Assembly (NCBI RefSeq): GCF_020097815.1
Contig: NZ_CP083663.1
Coordinates: forward strand, 806,001-870,000
Source of the DNA: Haloprofundus salinisoli
GTDB taxonomy: Archaea; Halobacteriota; Halobacteria; Halobacteriales; Haloferacaceae
Direction: 5' to 3'
Length of the DNA: 64,000 nucleotides
In this document: piece by piece, positions 53,617-63,150 of the stretch
Position numbering within the stretch: position 1 is the first letter of the stretch
How the letters are laid out: the number at the start of each line of letters is the position of its first letter
Made by a program: the position numbers and the translations under genes
Notes under the pieces: model-generated
What the model was told of the DNA's origin: nothing
The model's input: only the letters and a program-made list of their open reading frames with translations
Database searches by the model: none

Positions 53617-55155
53617 ATGACAGACGACACGGAACCGAGCGCCGTCGTCCGCGTCTGCGTCGGGAACGCGACAGACGGGGCGAGAGCTACAGCGGACGCC
53701 GCACGGGCGTCCGCGGGCGACGCGCGAGTCGTCGAAGTCGGCCCGTCCGGGATCGCCGGCGACGCGCCGCTCGTACTGGTGACTGAAGGGGGTGAGACGA
53801 CGTTCTACTACGACTGCGGACCGGACCGGGCGACGCGCGTCGTCGAGTCGCTCGAAGACGGCGAACTCGAATCGGGGGAGGCGACGGTCGAACACGAGAG
53901 AGAGTCGAAGACGCTGCCGGTTCCCGAGATCGGGCCGTTGACGGTCGGGGCCCGGCGCGTCCTCGGGCGCTGCGGGTGGGTCGACCCCATCGACGCCGAC
54001 GCGAACGGGGAGTGGGCGTCCGACGTGGTCGACGACGACGCCGACGCCGCGATGGAACGCGTTCGAGACGTCGGCCTCCTGGGTCGGGGGCGGGGCGACG
54101 CGACGCCGGACGACCCCGTGGCGAGCGAGTGGGACGCCGCCCGCGAGACGGCGGGCGACCCGGTGCTCGTCGTCAACGCGAACGAGAGCGACCGACGAAA
54201 CGACACCGACCGGACACTCGTCGAGGGCGACCCCGTCGCGGTGCTCGACGGTGCGTTGGCCGTCGCCGAACTGGCGGGCGTCGATACCGGAGATATCGTC
54301 GTCTACCTCAACGAGGCCGACGCGCTGGCGGGCGACCGGATGCGCGCGGCCGTCGAGTCGCTGGCCGACGCGCGTGACCTCGACGAGAAACCGCAGGTCG
54401 TCGGTGGTCCCGACAAGTACATCGCGGGCGAACCGACGATGGCGCTGGAAGCACTGGAGGGCAACGACCGACTGGAGGCGCGACTACGACCGCCTTCGCC
54501 CGCGAAACACGGTCTCTACGGTCGCCCGACGCTGATTCACACGCCCCGCACGCTCGCGCAGGTCCGCGAACTGCTGCTCCGTCCCGAAACGTTCGACGCC
54601 GACGACGCCGACCCCGGAACCCGTCTCGTGACCGTCACCGGCGACGTGGACGCGCCCGCGACGGTCGAACTCTCGACCGGCGGGTCGCTGTCGGCGGTTC
54701 GAGCGGCCGTCGAGTTCGACGGTCCGCTGAAGATGGCCTGCGTCGGCGGGCAGTTCGGTGGCTTCACGCGCACGCTCGACCACGCGCCGAGCGCCCCCGC
54801 GCTCGCGGGCGCGGAACTCGGCACGGAGGGCGTCGTCGAACTGTTCGACGACTCCCACTGCGCGGTGGCGACGGCGGGCGGGCGCTCCCGGTTCGCCCGC
54901 GACGAGAACTGCGGCCGGTGCGTCCCCTGCCGCGAGGGGTCGAAGCAACTTTTGAACAAACTGCGCGGCGTCTACGACGGCGAGTTCGACGACGACGGCC
55001 TGCGGGAGTTGACGCGGGTGATGCGCGGGTCGAGCACCTGCGCGTTCGGCTCGTCGGCCGCGCGCACCGTCACGACGGCGATGAATCAGTTCGAGACCGA
55101 GTTCCGCGCGCACGCCGACGGTCGTTGTCCGAGCGGCGCGTGCGAGGAGGCCTGA
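53617..55155 (+). CDS. NuoE/NuoF-like subunit of formate dehydrogenase (degenerate)
   Basis: 512 residues. Residues 10-80 resemble a NuoE-type thioredoxin-like domain but keep only one of its four cysteines (VCVGNATDG). Residues about 130-400 follow NuoF, yet the FMN loop GRGGAGFP is replaced by GRGRGDATPDDP and the GEETAL motif by AGEPTMAL. The C-terminal 4Fe-4S site is intact: C432, C435, C438 (NCGRCVPC) and C475 (STCAFG). It may pass electrons between the alpha subunit and an acceptor through this cluster alone. The alpha subunit gene follows one base later. Confidence 0.88.
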   Translation: MTDDTEPSAVVRVCVGNATDGARATADAARASAGDARVVEVGPSGIAGDAPLVLVTEGGETTFYYDCGPDRATRVVESLEDGELESGEATVEHERESKTLPVPEIGPLTVGARRVLGRCGWVDPIDADANGEWASDVVDDDADAAMERVRDVGLLGRGRGDATPDDPVASEWDAARETAGDPVLVVNANESDRRNDTDRTLVEGDPVAVLDGALAVAELAGVDTGDIVVYLNEADALAGDRMRAAVESLADARDLDEKPQVVGGPDKYIAGEPTMALEALEGNDRLEARLRPPSPAKHGLYGRPTLIHTPRTLAQVRELLLRPETFDADDADPGTRLVTVTGDVDAPATVELSTGGSLSAVRAAVEFDGPLKMACVGGQFGGFTRTLDHAPSAPALAGAELGTEGVVELFDDSHCAVATAGGRSRFARDENCGRCVPCREGSKQLLNKLRGVYDGEFDDDGLRELTRVMRGSSTCAFGSSAARTVTTAMNQFETEFRAHADGRCPSGACEEA

Positions 55156-55156
55156 G

Positions 55157-58100
55157 ATGAGCACCGATAATCCGGAAGATATGAGCAGCGAACCGAGCAG
55201 ACCGGGGCCGGTCGACTCCGCCCCCGCCGAATCGCTCCCGGGCGTCCCGCGGATCGACGACCCGCGACCCAGCACGCCGCTGACCGAGGATTTCGTCACC
55301 GGCACCGCCAACGACCCCGAGGTCGGCTCCGAGGGGACGGAACTGACCACCGTCACCGTCGACGGTGAACCCATCGCTTTACCGCCGGGGTCGACGCTCC
55401 TCGACGCTGTCGAAGCGCTCGACACCGAGAGCGACGTCCCGGCGCTGTGCCACTACGACCGCGACACCGAACAGGGCGAGAACGTCGGCCCCCGCTCGGA
55501 GTGTCGGACCTGCATGGTCGACACCGACGAGCACGGCCTCGTTCCGTCGTGCAGTTTCCCCGCAGAGGACGGCCTGACGGTCCGGACCGACGCTGCAGAG
55601 GCCGAGGAGGCGCGGGACGTGAACCTCGACCTCGTGCTGTCGAACCACAATCTCCGATGTACGACCTGCGGACAGAACGGCCGCTGCGAGCTGCAGGACG
55701 CCTCCATCGACAACGGCGTCAACGAACCGCGATACGGCGTCCTCGACGACCGAGACGAGTACGTCCCGCTCGACGACACCTCGTCGGTCATCCAGATCGA
55801 CCGCAACAAGTGCATCCTCTGTAACCGCTGCGTCGAGGCCTGCAACGACGTGCAGGTCGAGGGCGTCCTCCGGATGGAGGGGCAGGGACCGGAGATGCGA
55901 ATCGGCTTCCAGAGCGACGCCGAGACGATGGGCGACTCGACCTGCGTCTCCTGCGGCCACTGCGCGACGGTCTGTCCGACGGGGTCGCTCGTCGAGAAGG
56001 GACTCGTCGACGCGACGACGCTCCCGCTTCCCGGCTTCACCCAGAAGAACTCCATCGGGAAGGTCATCGAACACGAGGCCGCGGAGACGGCGGACACGTC
56101 GCCGTCGCCGAACCGCCGCGTCCCCGGCGAGTTCGAGGAGCTCGACGACGGAACGGACGCGGAGATCGCCGAGAAGTCCGGCGTCGCCCGCTTCATGGCG
56201 AAGGCCAAGCAGCGCGCGCAGTCGGCGGCGAGCCGCGTCGCCGACGAGTCGGTAAAGCGGGTCGAACACGCCGCGGAGTCCGCCGCCGAGGAGTCGCTCA
56301 CCATCGGTCAAATGTTCGACGCCGCGACGGTCGTCAGCACCGGTCGGATGCAGCGCGTCACGAAGGCCGAGACGACCTGCCAGTACTGCGCCGTCGGCTG
56401 CCGGTTCGAGCTGTACGGCAAGGACGGCGAGGTGCTCGGCGTTCGCCCCGCCGACTCGGAGGCCGCCCCGGCCAACGACTTCTCGACCTGCGTCAAGGGG
56501 AAGTTCGGTTACGACTTCGTCAACAGCCCGAACCGCCTGGAAACGCCGCTCATCAAGGAAGACGGTGAGTTCCGCGAGGCGTCGTGGGACGAGGCACTCG
56601 ATTTGGTCGTCGACCGCCTCTCGGAGATTCAGGCCGAACACGGCGACGACTCCGTCGCCGTCACCTCGTCGTCGAAGGCGACCAACGAGGAGAACTTCCT
56701 CAACCAGAAGTTCGCCCGGCAGGTACTCGGGACGCCGCACGTCGACAACTGCGCGCGGCTCTGTCACTCCTCGACGGTGTCGGGGTTGAAACAGACCGTC
56801 GGATTCGGCGCGATGACCAACCGCATCAACGAGGACATCGGGAAGACCGACTGCTATCTCATCACGGGGTCGAACACGACCGAGAGCCACCCCGTGCTGG
56901 CGACGCACATCAAGCAGAACGTTCGCGACGGCGCGGACCTGTTCGTCTTCGACCCGCGGAAGATCGGACTGGCCGAGCACGCCAGCCAGTACATCCGGAC
57001 GCAGCCCGGCCAGGACATCGCGTGGCTCAACGGGATGGTCCGCCACATCATCGACGAGGACCTCCACGACCGCGAGTTCGTCGAGGAGCGCACGACCGGG
57101 TTCGAGGAGCTGAAGGAGAAAGTCGAGCCGTTCACCCCCGAGAAGGTCGAGGAGCTCGCGGGCGTTGCCCCCGAGGACCTGAAGCGCGCCGCCGAGACCA
57201 TCGCGGAGGCGGACACCTGCATCTTCGGCTGGGCGATGGGGATGACCCAGCACGCCCACGGCACGCGGAACGTGCTCGCCATTGCGAACCTCGCGCTCGT
57301 CACCGGCAACCTCGGCAAGCCGCGCGCCGGTCTCTCGCCGTTCCGCGGGCAGAACAACGTTCAGGGCGGCGGCGGCGACATGGGACCTGCGCCGCACAAC
57401 CTGCCGGGCTACCAGGACCTCACCGACGACGACGTGCTCGACAAGTTCGAGGACGCCTGGGGCGTGCGCCCGCCGTCGCAGGTCGGCCTCTACCTGCCCG
57501 AGCAGTACGAGGCCGTCCACGACGGGAACATCCGCGGGATGTTCGTGATGGGCGAAAACCCCGTGCTCTCGGAACCGGACATCCGCGACGCCGAGGAAGC
57601 CGTCGAGAAACTCGACTTCCTCGCCGTCCAAGACATCTTCCTCACCGAGACGGCCGAGCACGCCGACGTCGTTCTGCCGGCGGCCTCCGCCGCCGAGAAG
57701 TACGGCACCTTCACGAACACGGAGCGCCGAATCCAGATGGTCCGCCCGGCCGTCGAACCACCAGGCGAGGCGCAGACGGACATGGAGATCCTCTCGGACC
57801 TCGCCGACCGCTTCGGCTACGAGTGGGAGTACGACGGCCCGGCGGACGTGATGGACGAAATCGCGTCGCTCGTGCCCATCTACGGCGGCGTCGGCTACGA
57901 CCGCCTCGAATCCTCGCCCGACGGCCTCCAGTGGCCCTGCGAGGACGCCGAGGACCCCGGGACGCCGTTTCTCTACGAGGAGCGGTTCAACTTCGAGGAC
58001 GGACTGGCTCGCTTCGTCCCGGCGGACTACGCCGGCCCCGTCGAGATGCCCGACGAGGAGTTCCCCTTGATGCTCACGACCGGGCGGGTGCTCTACCACT

Positions 58101-58501
58101 GGCACACCGGAACGATGACCCGGCGCGTCGAGGCGCTGATGCACCACGTCCCCGAGAGCTTCGTCACCATCCACCCGAAGATGGCCGCGGACCTCGGCGT
58201 TGAGGACGGCGAGTACGTCCGCGTCGCCTCCCGCAGGGGGAGCATCGTCGTGAAGGCGAACGTCGAGGAGACCTCCGATCCCGGCGTCGTCTTCATCCCG
58301 ATGCACTTCGCGCAGGGGGCGGTCAACGAACTCACGCAGGCCGAACTCGACTCGACGTCGTACATCCCCGAGTTCAAGGTGACGAGCGTCCGCATCGCGC
58401 CGCTGGGCACCGACCCCGACGAGGAGCCGTTGACCCACGAGCAACCGGACTTCGGCGCGGACGCCGACGAGGACCCAGAGCGCGCCGGCGCGGACGACTG
58501 A
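55157..58501 (+). CDS. fdhA: Formate dehydrogenase alpha subunit, cysteine type, NuoG-like N-terminus
   Basis: 1114 residues. In order: an acidic tail (1-60), a plant-type 2Fe-2S site (C98, C116, C119, C132), a His-Cys3 4Fe-4S site (H164, C168, C171, C177), two ferredoxin-type 4Fe-4S sites (CILCNRCVEAC, CVSCGHCATVC), and a charged helical linker (about 320-390). The molybdopterin domain then has its own cluster (C408, C411, C415, C445) and the metal-ligand Cys536 (RLCHSSTV, codon TGT, so no selenocysteine). It oxidises formate to CO2 at a bis-MGD molybdenum or tungsten centre. There is no Tat signal, so it is cytoplasmic. Confidence 0.94.
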   Translation: MSTDNPEDMSSEPSRPGPVDSAPAESLPGVPRIDDPRPSTPLTEDFVTGTANDPEVGSEGTELTTVTVDGEPIALPPGSTLLDAVEALDTESDVPALCHYDRDTEQGENVGPRSECRTCMVDTDEHGLVPSCSFPAEDGLTVRTDAAEAEEARDVNLDLVLSNHNLRCTTCGQNGRCELQDASIDNGVNEPRYGVLDDRDEYVPLDDTSSVIQIDRNKCILCNRCVEACNDVQVEGVLRMEGQGPEMRIGFQSDAETMGDSTCVSCGHCATVCPTGSLVEKGLVDATTLPLPGFTQKNSIGKVIEHEAAETADTSPSPNRRVPGEFEELDDGTDAEIAEKSGVARFMAKAKQRAQSAASRVADESVKRVEHAAESAAEESLTIGQMFDAATVVSTGRMQRVTKAETTCQYCAVGCRFELYGKDGEVLGVRPADSEAAPANDFSTCVKGKFGYDFVNSPNRLETPLIKEDGEFREASWDEALDLVVDRLSEIQAEHGDDSVAVTSSSKATNEENFLNQKFARQVLGTPHVDNCARLCHSSTVSGLKQTVGFGAMTNRINEDIGKTDCYLITGSNTTESHPVLATHIKQNVRDGADLFVFDPRKIGLAEHASQYIRTQPGQDIAWLNGMVRHIIDEDLHDREFVEERTTGFEELKEKVEPFTPEKVEELAGVAPEDLKRAAETIAEADTCIFGWAMGMTQHAHGTRNVLAIANLALVTGNLGKPRAGLSPFRGQNNVQGGGGDMGPAPHNLPGYQDLTDDDVLDKFEDAWGVRPPSQVGLYLPEQYEAVHDGNIRGMFVMGENPVLSEPDIRDAEEAVEKLDFLAVQDIFLTETAEHADVVLPAASAAEKYGTFTNTERRIQMVRPAVEPPGEAQTDMEILSDLADRFGYEWEYDGPADVMDEIASLVPIYGGVGYDRLESSPDGLQWPCEDAEDPGTPFLYEERFNFEDGLARFVPADYAGPVEMPDEEFPLMLTTGRVLYHWHTGTMTRRVEALMHHVPESFVTIHPKMAADLGVEDGEYVRVASRRGSIVVKANVEETSDPGVVFIPMHFAQGAVNELTQAELDSTSYIPEFKVTSVRIAPLGTDPDEEPLTHEQPDFGADADEDPERAGADD

Positions 58502-58531
58502 GGCGGCGGCCCGTTTCGCCGCCGGCGACGC

Positions 58532-60082
58532 CTATTCGGGCAGTCCGAGCGCCGCGAGGTCGACGTGGTCGGCGACGAGGCGCGCCGCGCGGTCGTACGG
58601 CGAGCGCGGGTCGTCGTCCGTCGTCGCCGGTCGCTCCTTCCCGGCCGACGCGAACACCGAATCCACGAACGCTCTCCTCGCGTTCCCGTTCTCGAACAGC
58701 CCGTGGAGGTACGTTCCGAGCACCTGCCCTGACGCCGCGCCGAGCGCGACCGACGCCTCGTCGCCGCGCGAAAACGGGGTTTCGACGGCGCCTGTCTCGT
58801 CGACAGCATCGGGAAGATGCGTCTCTCCGGCGTGAATCTCGTAGCCCGACACCTCGCCGTCGACGCCCGCGAGCGGCCCCGTCCCGACGACCGAGAGCGT
58901 CGACTGCTCGACGCGCTTGTCGGTCGAAAACGCGGTTTCGACCGGAAGTAAGCCGAACCCGGCCACCTCGTCGTCCGCACTCTCGCCGGCGCTCTCCACC
59001 GTGGCGTTCGTGATTCGTTCACCGAGCAGCTGGTAGCCGCCGCAGAGCCCGACGACCAGGCCGTCGAACGATCGGAGCGCGTCGTCGAAGCCGGCCTCGC
59101 GGAGCGAAAGCAGGTCGTCGACGGTGTTCTTCGTGCCGGGGAGGACGACGGCGTCGGCGTCGGTGAGATCGTCCGACGGCGGGACGTAGGCGACGCGGAC
59201 GCCGGGTTCGGCCGCGAGCGGTTCGAGGTCGGTGAAGTTCGAGATACGCGGGAGTCGCGGGACGGCGACCGTGACCGCCGCATCGCCGGGGAGGCCGTCG
59301 TCGCCGCCGACGACCGTCCGTTCGCCCACGGCCGGAAGCGAGACGCTGTCCTCCTCGGGGAGTCCCGGGTCGTCGTAGGGGAGGACACCGAGCACCGGCA
59401 CGCCCGTTCGCTCCTCGAAGGCGTCGAGGCCCGGGTCGAGCAGCGAGACATCGCCGCGGAACTTCGTGATGACCGCGCCGACGACGCGCTCGCGGAGGTC
59501 GTCGGGCACCAGTTCGAGCGTCCCGACGAGGCTGGCGAAGACGCCGCCGCGCTCAATGTCGGCGACGAGTAGCACGTCGGCGTCGGCCAGTCGCGCGGTC
59601 TCGACGTTCGCCAGGTCGCGGTGGTGGAGGTTTATCTCGGCGATAGAGCCCGCGCCTTCGGCCACGATCACGTCATACTTAACGGCGAGTTGGGCGTGGG
59701 CCGCCTCGGCGGCGGCGCGGGCGCGCTCCCAGTGCTCCTCGTAGTAGCTCCCGGCCGCGAAGTGGCCGACCGCCCGACCGTCGACGACGAGTTGAGATTC
59801 GCCGTCGCCGCGGGGTTTCAGCAGGACGGGGTTGTGGTCCGTCGTCGGTGCGACGCGGGCCGCGCGCGCCTGGACGTACTGGGAGACGCCGATTTCGCCG
59901 AAGGCCGTGCCGTCGTCGTTCGCGGACGGCCGCGGGACTGCGCGGGCGTTGTTGCTCATGTTCTGTGCCTTGAACGGGGCGACGGAGACGCCGCGGTCGG
60001 CGAGATGACGGCAGAGACCGGCGGCGACGGTACTCTTGCCGACGTGGGATGCGGTTCCGGCGACGAGAAGCGTTCGGACCAT
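58532..60082 (-). CDS. cobQ: Cobyric acid synthase
   Basis: 516 residues of normal length. An N-terminal ATPase-like domain has [12 protein letters not shown] and [10 protein letters not shown]. The C-terminal class I-type glutamine amidotransferase domain has its cysteine in [11 protein letters not shown] and histidine in [11 protein letters not shown]. It amidates side chains b, d, e and g of adenosylcobyrinic acid a,c-diamide using glutamine and ATP. The cobalamin adenosyltransferase gene, the step just before, lies about 1 kb away on the same strand, beyond a gene on the other strand. Confidence 0.96.
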   Translation of the reverse strand: MVRTLLVAGTASHVGKSTVAAGLCRHLADRGVSVAPFKAQNMSNNARAVPRPSANDDGTAFGEIGVSQYVQARAARVAPTTDHNPVLLKPRGDGESQLVVDGRAVGHFAAGSYYEEHWERARAAAEAAHAQLAVKYDVIVAEGAGSIAEINLHHRDLANVETARLADADVLLVADIERGGVFASLVGTLELVPDDLRERVVGAVITKFRGDVSLLDPGLDAFEERTGVPVLGVLPYDDPGLPEEDSVSLPAVGERTVVGGDDGLPGDAAVTVAVPRLPRISNFTDLEPLAAEPGVRVAYVPPSDDLTDADAVVLPGTKNTVDDLLSLREAGFDDALRSFDGLVVGLCGGYQLLGERITNATVESAGESADDEVAGFGLLPVETAFSTDKRVEQSTLSVVGTGPLAGVDGEVSGYEIHAGETHLPDAVDETGAVETPFSRGDEASVALGAASGQVLGTYLHGLFENGNARRAFVDSVFASAGKERPATTDDDPRSPYDRAARLVADHVDLAALGLPE

Positions 60083-60322
60083 CGTTCGACGTCACGGTCC
60101 GACGCGCCGGCGCTTCAAGAGCGTATCCGTCGCCTCGAACCGCCGCCGGAGGTGTGACGACTGCGTTTACGCGGCTGCTCGCCCGTTTCCGTCGATTCTC
60201 AGCTCACGTCTGCGCTCGCGGCCCCGTCCCGACGTTTCAGCCGGACCGAGATAACGATAGGTAACGGACACTAATCCTTTAGGTAGCAGTACTAACATCC
60301 CTTAATCACACTACTACTACTA

Positions 60323-61003
60323 ATGAGTTCAACACCGGGCTATCAGTCGAGTCGTGCGGGAATCGGCGAGCCGAGCAGTCAGTTTCGGGGAGAGATGTTC
60401 GAGATGCTCGCGAACGACACTCGCCGGGCGGCCGTGTCGGTTCTGCTCAACGAGCGCGAGGCGGTTCCGGTGCGGGAGTTGGCGAGTCGGGTCGCCGAGC
60501 GAACGTTCGAGAACCCCGACGCGAGCGACCGAGAACGAGTCCACGTCTCGCTCGCCCACAACCACCTGCCGACGCTCGAAGCCGCCGAATTCGTGAACTA
60601 CGATTCGGAGACGGTTCGCGTGAGCAGCGAGTTCGCCCGTTACCGGTGCACGGTCGAGACGGTGCTGTCGACCACCGCCGACCGGTCGTGCGACGACGCC
60701 GACGAGGCGTTGGAGGCGCTCGCGGACCGACGGCGGCGGCTCGTCCTCGCGGTACTCGACAGCGCGTCGAGCCTGCCGCTCGACGAACTCGCAGCACGCG
60801 TCGCCGAGCGCGAATCCGACGGCGACGAGAAGGACAACGCGGCGCGCGCCGAGATTCGTCTGGCCCTTCACCACGCGCACCTCCCGAAACTGGACGCGCT
60901 GGGATTCGTCCGCTACGACCCCGAGACGAAGACGGTCGAGCGAGGCGAGGGCGACTTCGTCGACTGCCTCGGCGACACCGCGCTCCCCGACGTCGAACGC
61001 TGA
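60323..61003 (+). CDS. Duplicated winged-helix protein (DUF7344-like)
   Basis: 226 residues made of two similar halves. Each begins with an arginine-rich helix (LANDTRRAAVSVLLNE in the first half, LADRRRRLVLAVLDSA in the second), followed by a V-x-E-L-A-x-x-V-A-E-R helix and a HNHLPTLEAAEFVNYD or HHAHLPKLDALGFVRYD wing. This is the pattern of the haloarchaeal DUF7344 winged-helix family, often taken as transcription regulators. It is flanked by two cobalamin genes on the other strand; a regulatory link to them is speculative. Confidence 0.85.
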   Translation: MSSTPGYQSSRAGIGEPSSQFRGEMFEMLANDTRRAAVSVLLNEREAVPVRELASRVAERTFENPDASDRERVHVSLAHNHLPTLEAAEFVNYDSETVRVSSEFARYRCTVETVLSTTADRSCDDADEALEALADRRRRLVLAVLDSASSLPLDELAARVAERESDGDEKDNAARAEIRLALHHAHLPKLDALGFVRYDPETKTVERGEGDFVDCLGDTALPDVER

Positions 61004-61041
61004 GCGCGAGCGGCACGGGTCGGTGACGGCCGCCGCCCGAC

Positions 61042-61734
61042 TCAGTACTCGGTCCCCCGACGCGCCCGCTGTCCGGCGTCGATGGGATGTTTTCCCTTTT
61101 TGACCTGCGTCACGAGGTCCGCGGCGTCGTAGACGTACCCCGGCTCGGTGTGGCTTCCTGTCAGCACGAGTTCGAGGTTCTCGGGCTTGGCGTCGACGAG
61201 TTCGAGCACGTCTCCCTCGTCGAGTAGCCCCTGATCGACGGCGTACAGCACCTCGTCGAGGATGAGCATGTGAACGCCGTCCTCCGGCGGACCGTCGAGT
61301 GTGAGCGGCGAGTCGAGGTCCGCCTCGGCCGCACCCGCGAGCAGCTCTCGCGCGCGTTCGAGTCCGCCCTGCGCCTTCGCGCGGTGGTCGTCGTCGTCGC
61401 TGCCGTCCATCAGGCCGTGCCAGCCGTAGTGGCCGGTGTTCTCGTAGCTGTAGCCGGGCATCGCCGCGACGGCGTTGTACTCGCCGCGGACGGCGTCGAC
61501 GCTGTCCGCGCCGCCCTTCATGAACTGGAGCATGTGGACGCGGAAGCCGTGGCCCGCGGCGCGAAAGCCCATCCCCATCGCGGCAGTGGTCTTTCCCTTC
61601 CCGTCGCCCCACCACACCTGCACGAGTCCGAACTCCTCGGGAGCGCTCGGTTCGATGCGGTGAGCCTCGGGCGTGACGCCGCGGCCGGGGGTGTTCTCGC
61701 GTAGTTCGTCTTTCGAGGTGGTGTCGTCTGTCAT
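61042..61734 (-). CDS. cobA: Cob(I)yrinic acid a,c-diamide adenosyltransferase
   Basis: 230 residues, CobA/CobO/BtuR type. The P-loop GDGKGKTTAAMGMGFRAAG (about 44-62) is in the family's usual reversed-orientation form, followed by VHMLQFMKGG, ILDEVLYAVDQGLL and LVLTGSHTEPG. It transfers the adenosyl group from ATP to cobalt in corrinoids. The N-terminal 35 residues are an acidic haloarchaeal extension. It is probably read together with the trehalase-like gene that ends near it upstream. Confidence 0.94.
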   Translation of the reverse strand: MTDDTTSKDELRENTPGRGVTPEAHRIEPSAPEEFGLVQVWWGDGKGKTTAAMGMGFRAAGHGFRVHMLQFMKGGADSVDAVRGEYNAVAAMPGYSYENTGHYGWHGLMDGSDDDDHRAKAQGGLERARELLAGAAEADLDSPLTLDGPPEDGVHMLILDEVLYAVDQGLLDEGDVLELVDAKPENLELVLTGSHTEPGYVYDAADLVTQVKKGKHPIDAGQRARRGTEY

Positions 61735-61744
61735 CGAGAATCAG

Positions 61745-63019
61745 TCATCGGTCGTCGGTCAGTTCGAGGTACAGCGCCGCGCTCCACGAGAAGCGGTCGC
61801 TTCCCCTTCCTCCGCCCGTCTCGGGGTTGAAGTACTCGCGGAAGCCTCCGCGCTCGACGAGGCGGCGGCTGTCTCGGTCGATTCGGTCGGCGAGGTCGGT
61901 CGCGCCGTAGCGACGCAGACCGTCGGCGACGAGCCAGTTCGTGTTTATCCACACCGGCCCGCGCCAGTAGCGGTCGGGGTCGAACGCGTCGCCGACGTAG
62001 GAGCGGACGGCGAACTCGAAGTCGAGAAACTCCTCGCGGAGCGTCCGGCGGAGTCGTTCGAACTGCTCGTTCGTCGGTATTTCGCCGAAGACACCGGCGA
62101 GCCCCGCGACGGAGTTCGCTCGGAGCTGTCGGTCGCCGACGCGGTCGTAGGAGACGAACGTGCCCAGGTCGTCGTCCCAGAGTCGGTCCCGAATCGCCCC
62201 CCGAGAGCGGTCTGCCTGTTCGCGCCAGGTCGACGCCGCCGCGTCGTCGCCGCGTGCAGCGGCGAGCGCCGCGAGGTCGTCACACGCGCGGACGAAGATG
62301 GCGTTCGTCAGCGCGTCCTCGACGAGGAACGGACACGACTCGCGGAGGGACAGTTCGTCCCAGTCGGCGGCGCGGGCCGAACGGACGAGCGAGACGTAGC
62401 GGTCGTAGTCCCAGTCGGTCGGCCGCTGGTCGGCCAACTCGTCGGATTTGCGGTCCTCGCGCTCGTACTCGATTTCGCCGGGGTCGAACGCCGCGAGCGC
62501 GTCGGTCCACGCCGGCGAGTCGTCCATCCCCGTCTCCCACGGGTGGCGGACGTACACCGCACCGCCGTCGGCCGACCGCTCGCGGACCCACCACTCCAGA
62601 TGGCGTTCCAGCGCCGGATACACTCGGTCGAGGAAGTCGTCGTCGCCCGTCGCCTCGTAGACGCGCCGGGCCGCGGGAACGACCATCGGCGGTTGGGTGA
62701 TGCCGCTGGTGGCGACCCCTTCGACGTCGACGCCCCACTCCTCGGGGCCGGGGAAGTAGCCCTCGGCGTCGGTGTGGAAGACGATGTGCGGGAGCAGGCC
62801 GCTCTCCCACGTCGCCGCACAGAGCGTCTCCAGCTCCGCCGTCGCGGCCTCCGGGTCGACGCCCGCGAGGCCGAGCGCGATGAACGCCGAGTCCCAGTTC
62901 CACTGGAAGGGGTAGAGCGTCGCCGACGGGATGGTGTAGCCGTCGGCGCGGTTCGACCGGAGCACGTCGAGCGCCTCGGTTCGGCGGTCGGTCGAGTTGG
63001 TCGTGTGTTCGTCACCCAT
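61745..63019 (-). CDS. Trehalase-like / GH63-type glycoside hydrolase
   Basis: 424 residues with an (alpha/alpha)6 barrel. The conserved catalytic region blocks are FQWNWDSAFIALGL, ITQPPMVVPAARRVYEATGD, HPWETGMDDSPAWTDAL (general acid Asp/Glu region) and YWRGPVWINTNWLVADGLRRYG, with a C-terminal REYFNPETGGGRGSDRFSWSAAL. These match MGH1/mannosylglycerate-hydrolase-like and GH63/GH37 enzymes. It likely hydrolyses a glucosyl or mannosyl disaccharide or compatible solute. It has no signal peptide. The start at 63019 is preferred over an upstream reading to 63097. Confidence 0.88.
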   Translation of the reverse strand: MGDEHTTNSTDRRTEALDVLRSNRADGYTIPSATLYPFQWNWDSAFIALGLAGVDPEAATAELETLCAATWESGLLPHIVFHTDAEGYFPGPEEWGVDVEGVATSGITQPPMVVPAARRVYEATGDDDFLDRVYPALERHLEWWVRERSADGGAVYVRHPWETGMDDSPAWTDALAAFDPGEIEYEREDRKSDELADQRPTDWDYDRYVSLVRSARAADWDELSLRESCPFLVEDALTNAIFVRACDDLAALAAARGDDAAASTWREQADRSRGAIRDRLWDDDLGTFVSYDRVGDRQLRANSVAGLAGVFGEIPTNEQFERLRRTLREEFLDFEFAVRSYVGDAFDPDRYWRGPVWINTNWLVADGLRRYGATDLADRIDRDSRRLVERGGFREYFNPETGGGRGSDRFSWSAALYLELTDDR

Positions 63020-63122
63020 AGTCGACTCGTGCGCGGCGGGCCGCGAGTAACTACCGGTTCCGACGACCGCGTTCATCTCTGTCGACCGGAAGGTCAAACG
63101 GATACTTGACAGTACAGAAGAG

Positions 63123-63129
63123 GTTTATC
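63123..63129 (+). promoter_or_regulatory. TATA box of the edge lipoprotein gene
   Basis: GTTTATC, centred about 25 bases before the ATG at 63151. It supports this start and a leaderless transcript. Confidence 0.55.
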
Positions 63130-63150
63130 ACCTCCCTGAGACGGCCGGGT

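Noticed and set aside
55379-58444. 1021-residue open frame antisense to the formate dehydrogenase alpha gene
   Set aside because: It is a mirror of a strongly conserved gene in GC-rich DNA; its product is Arg/Val-rich without any family motif.
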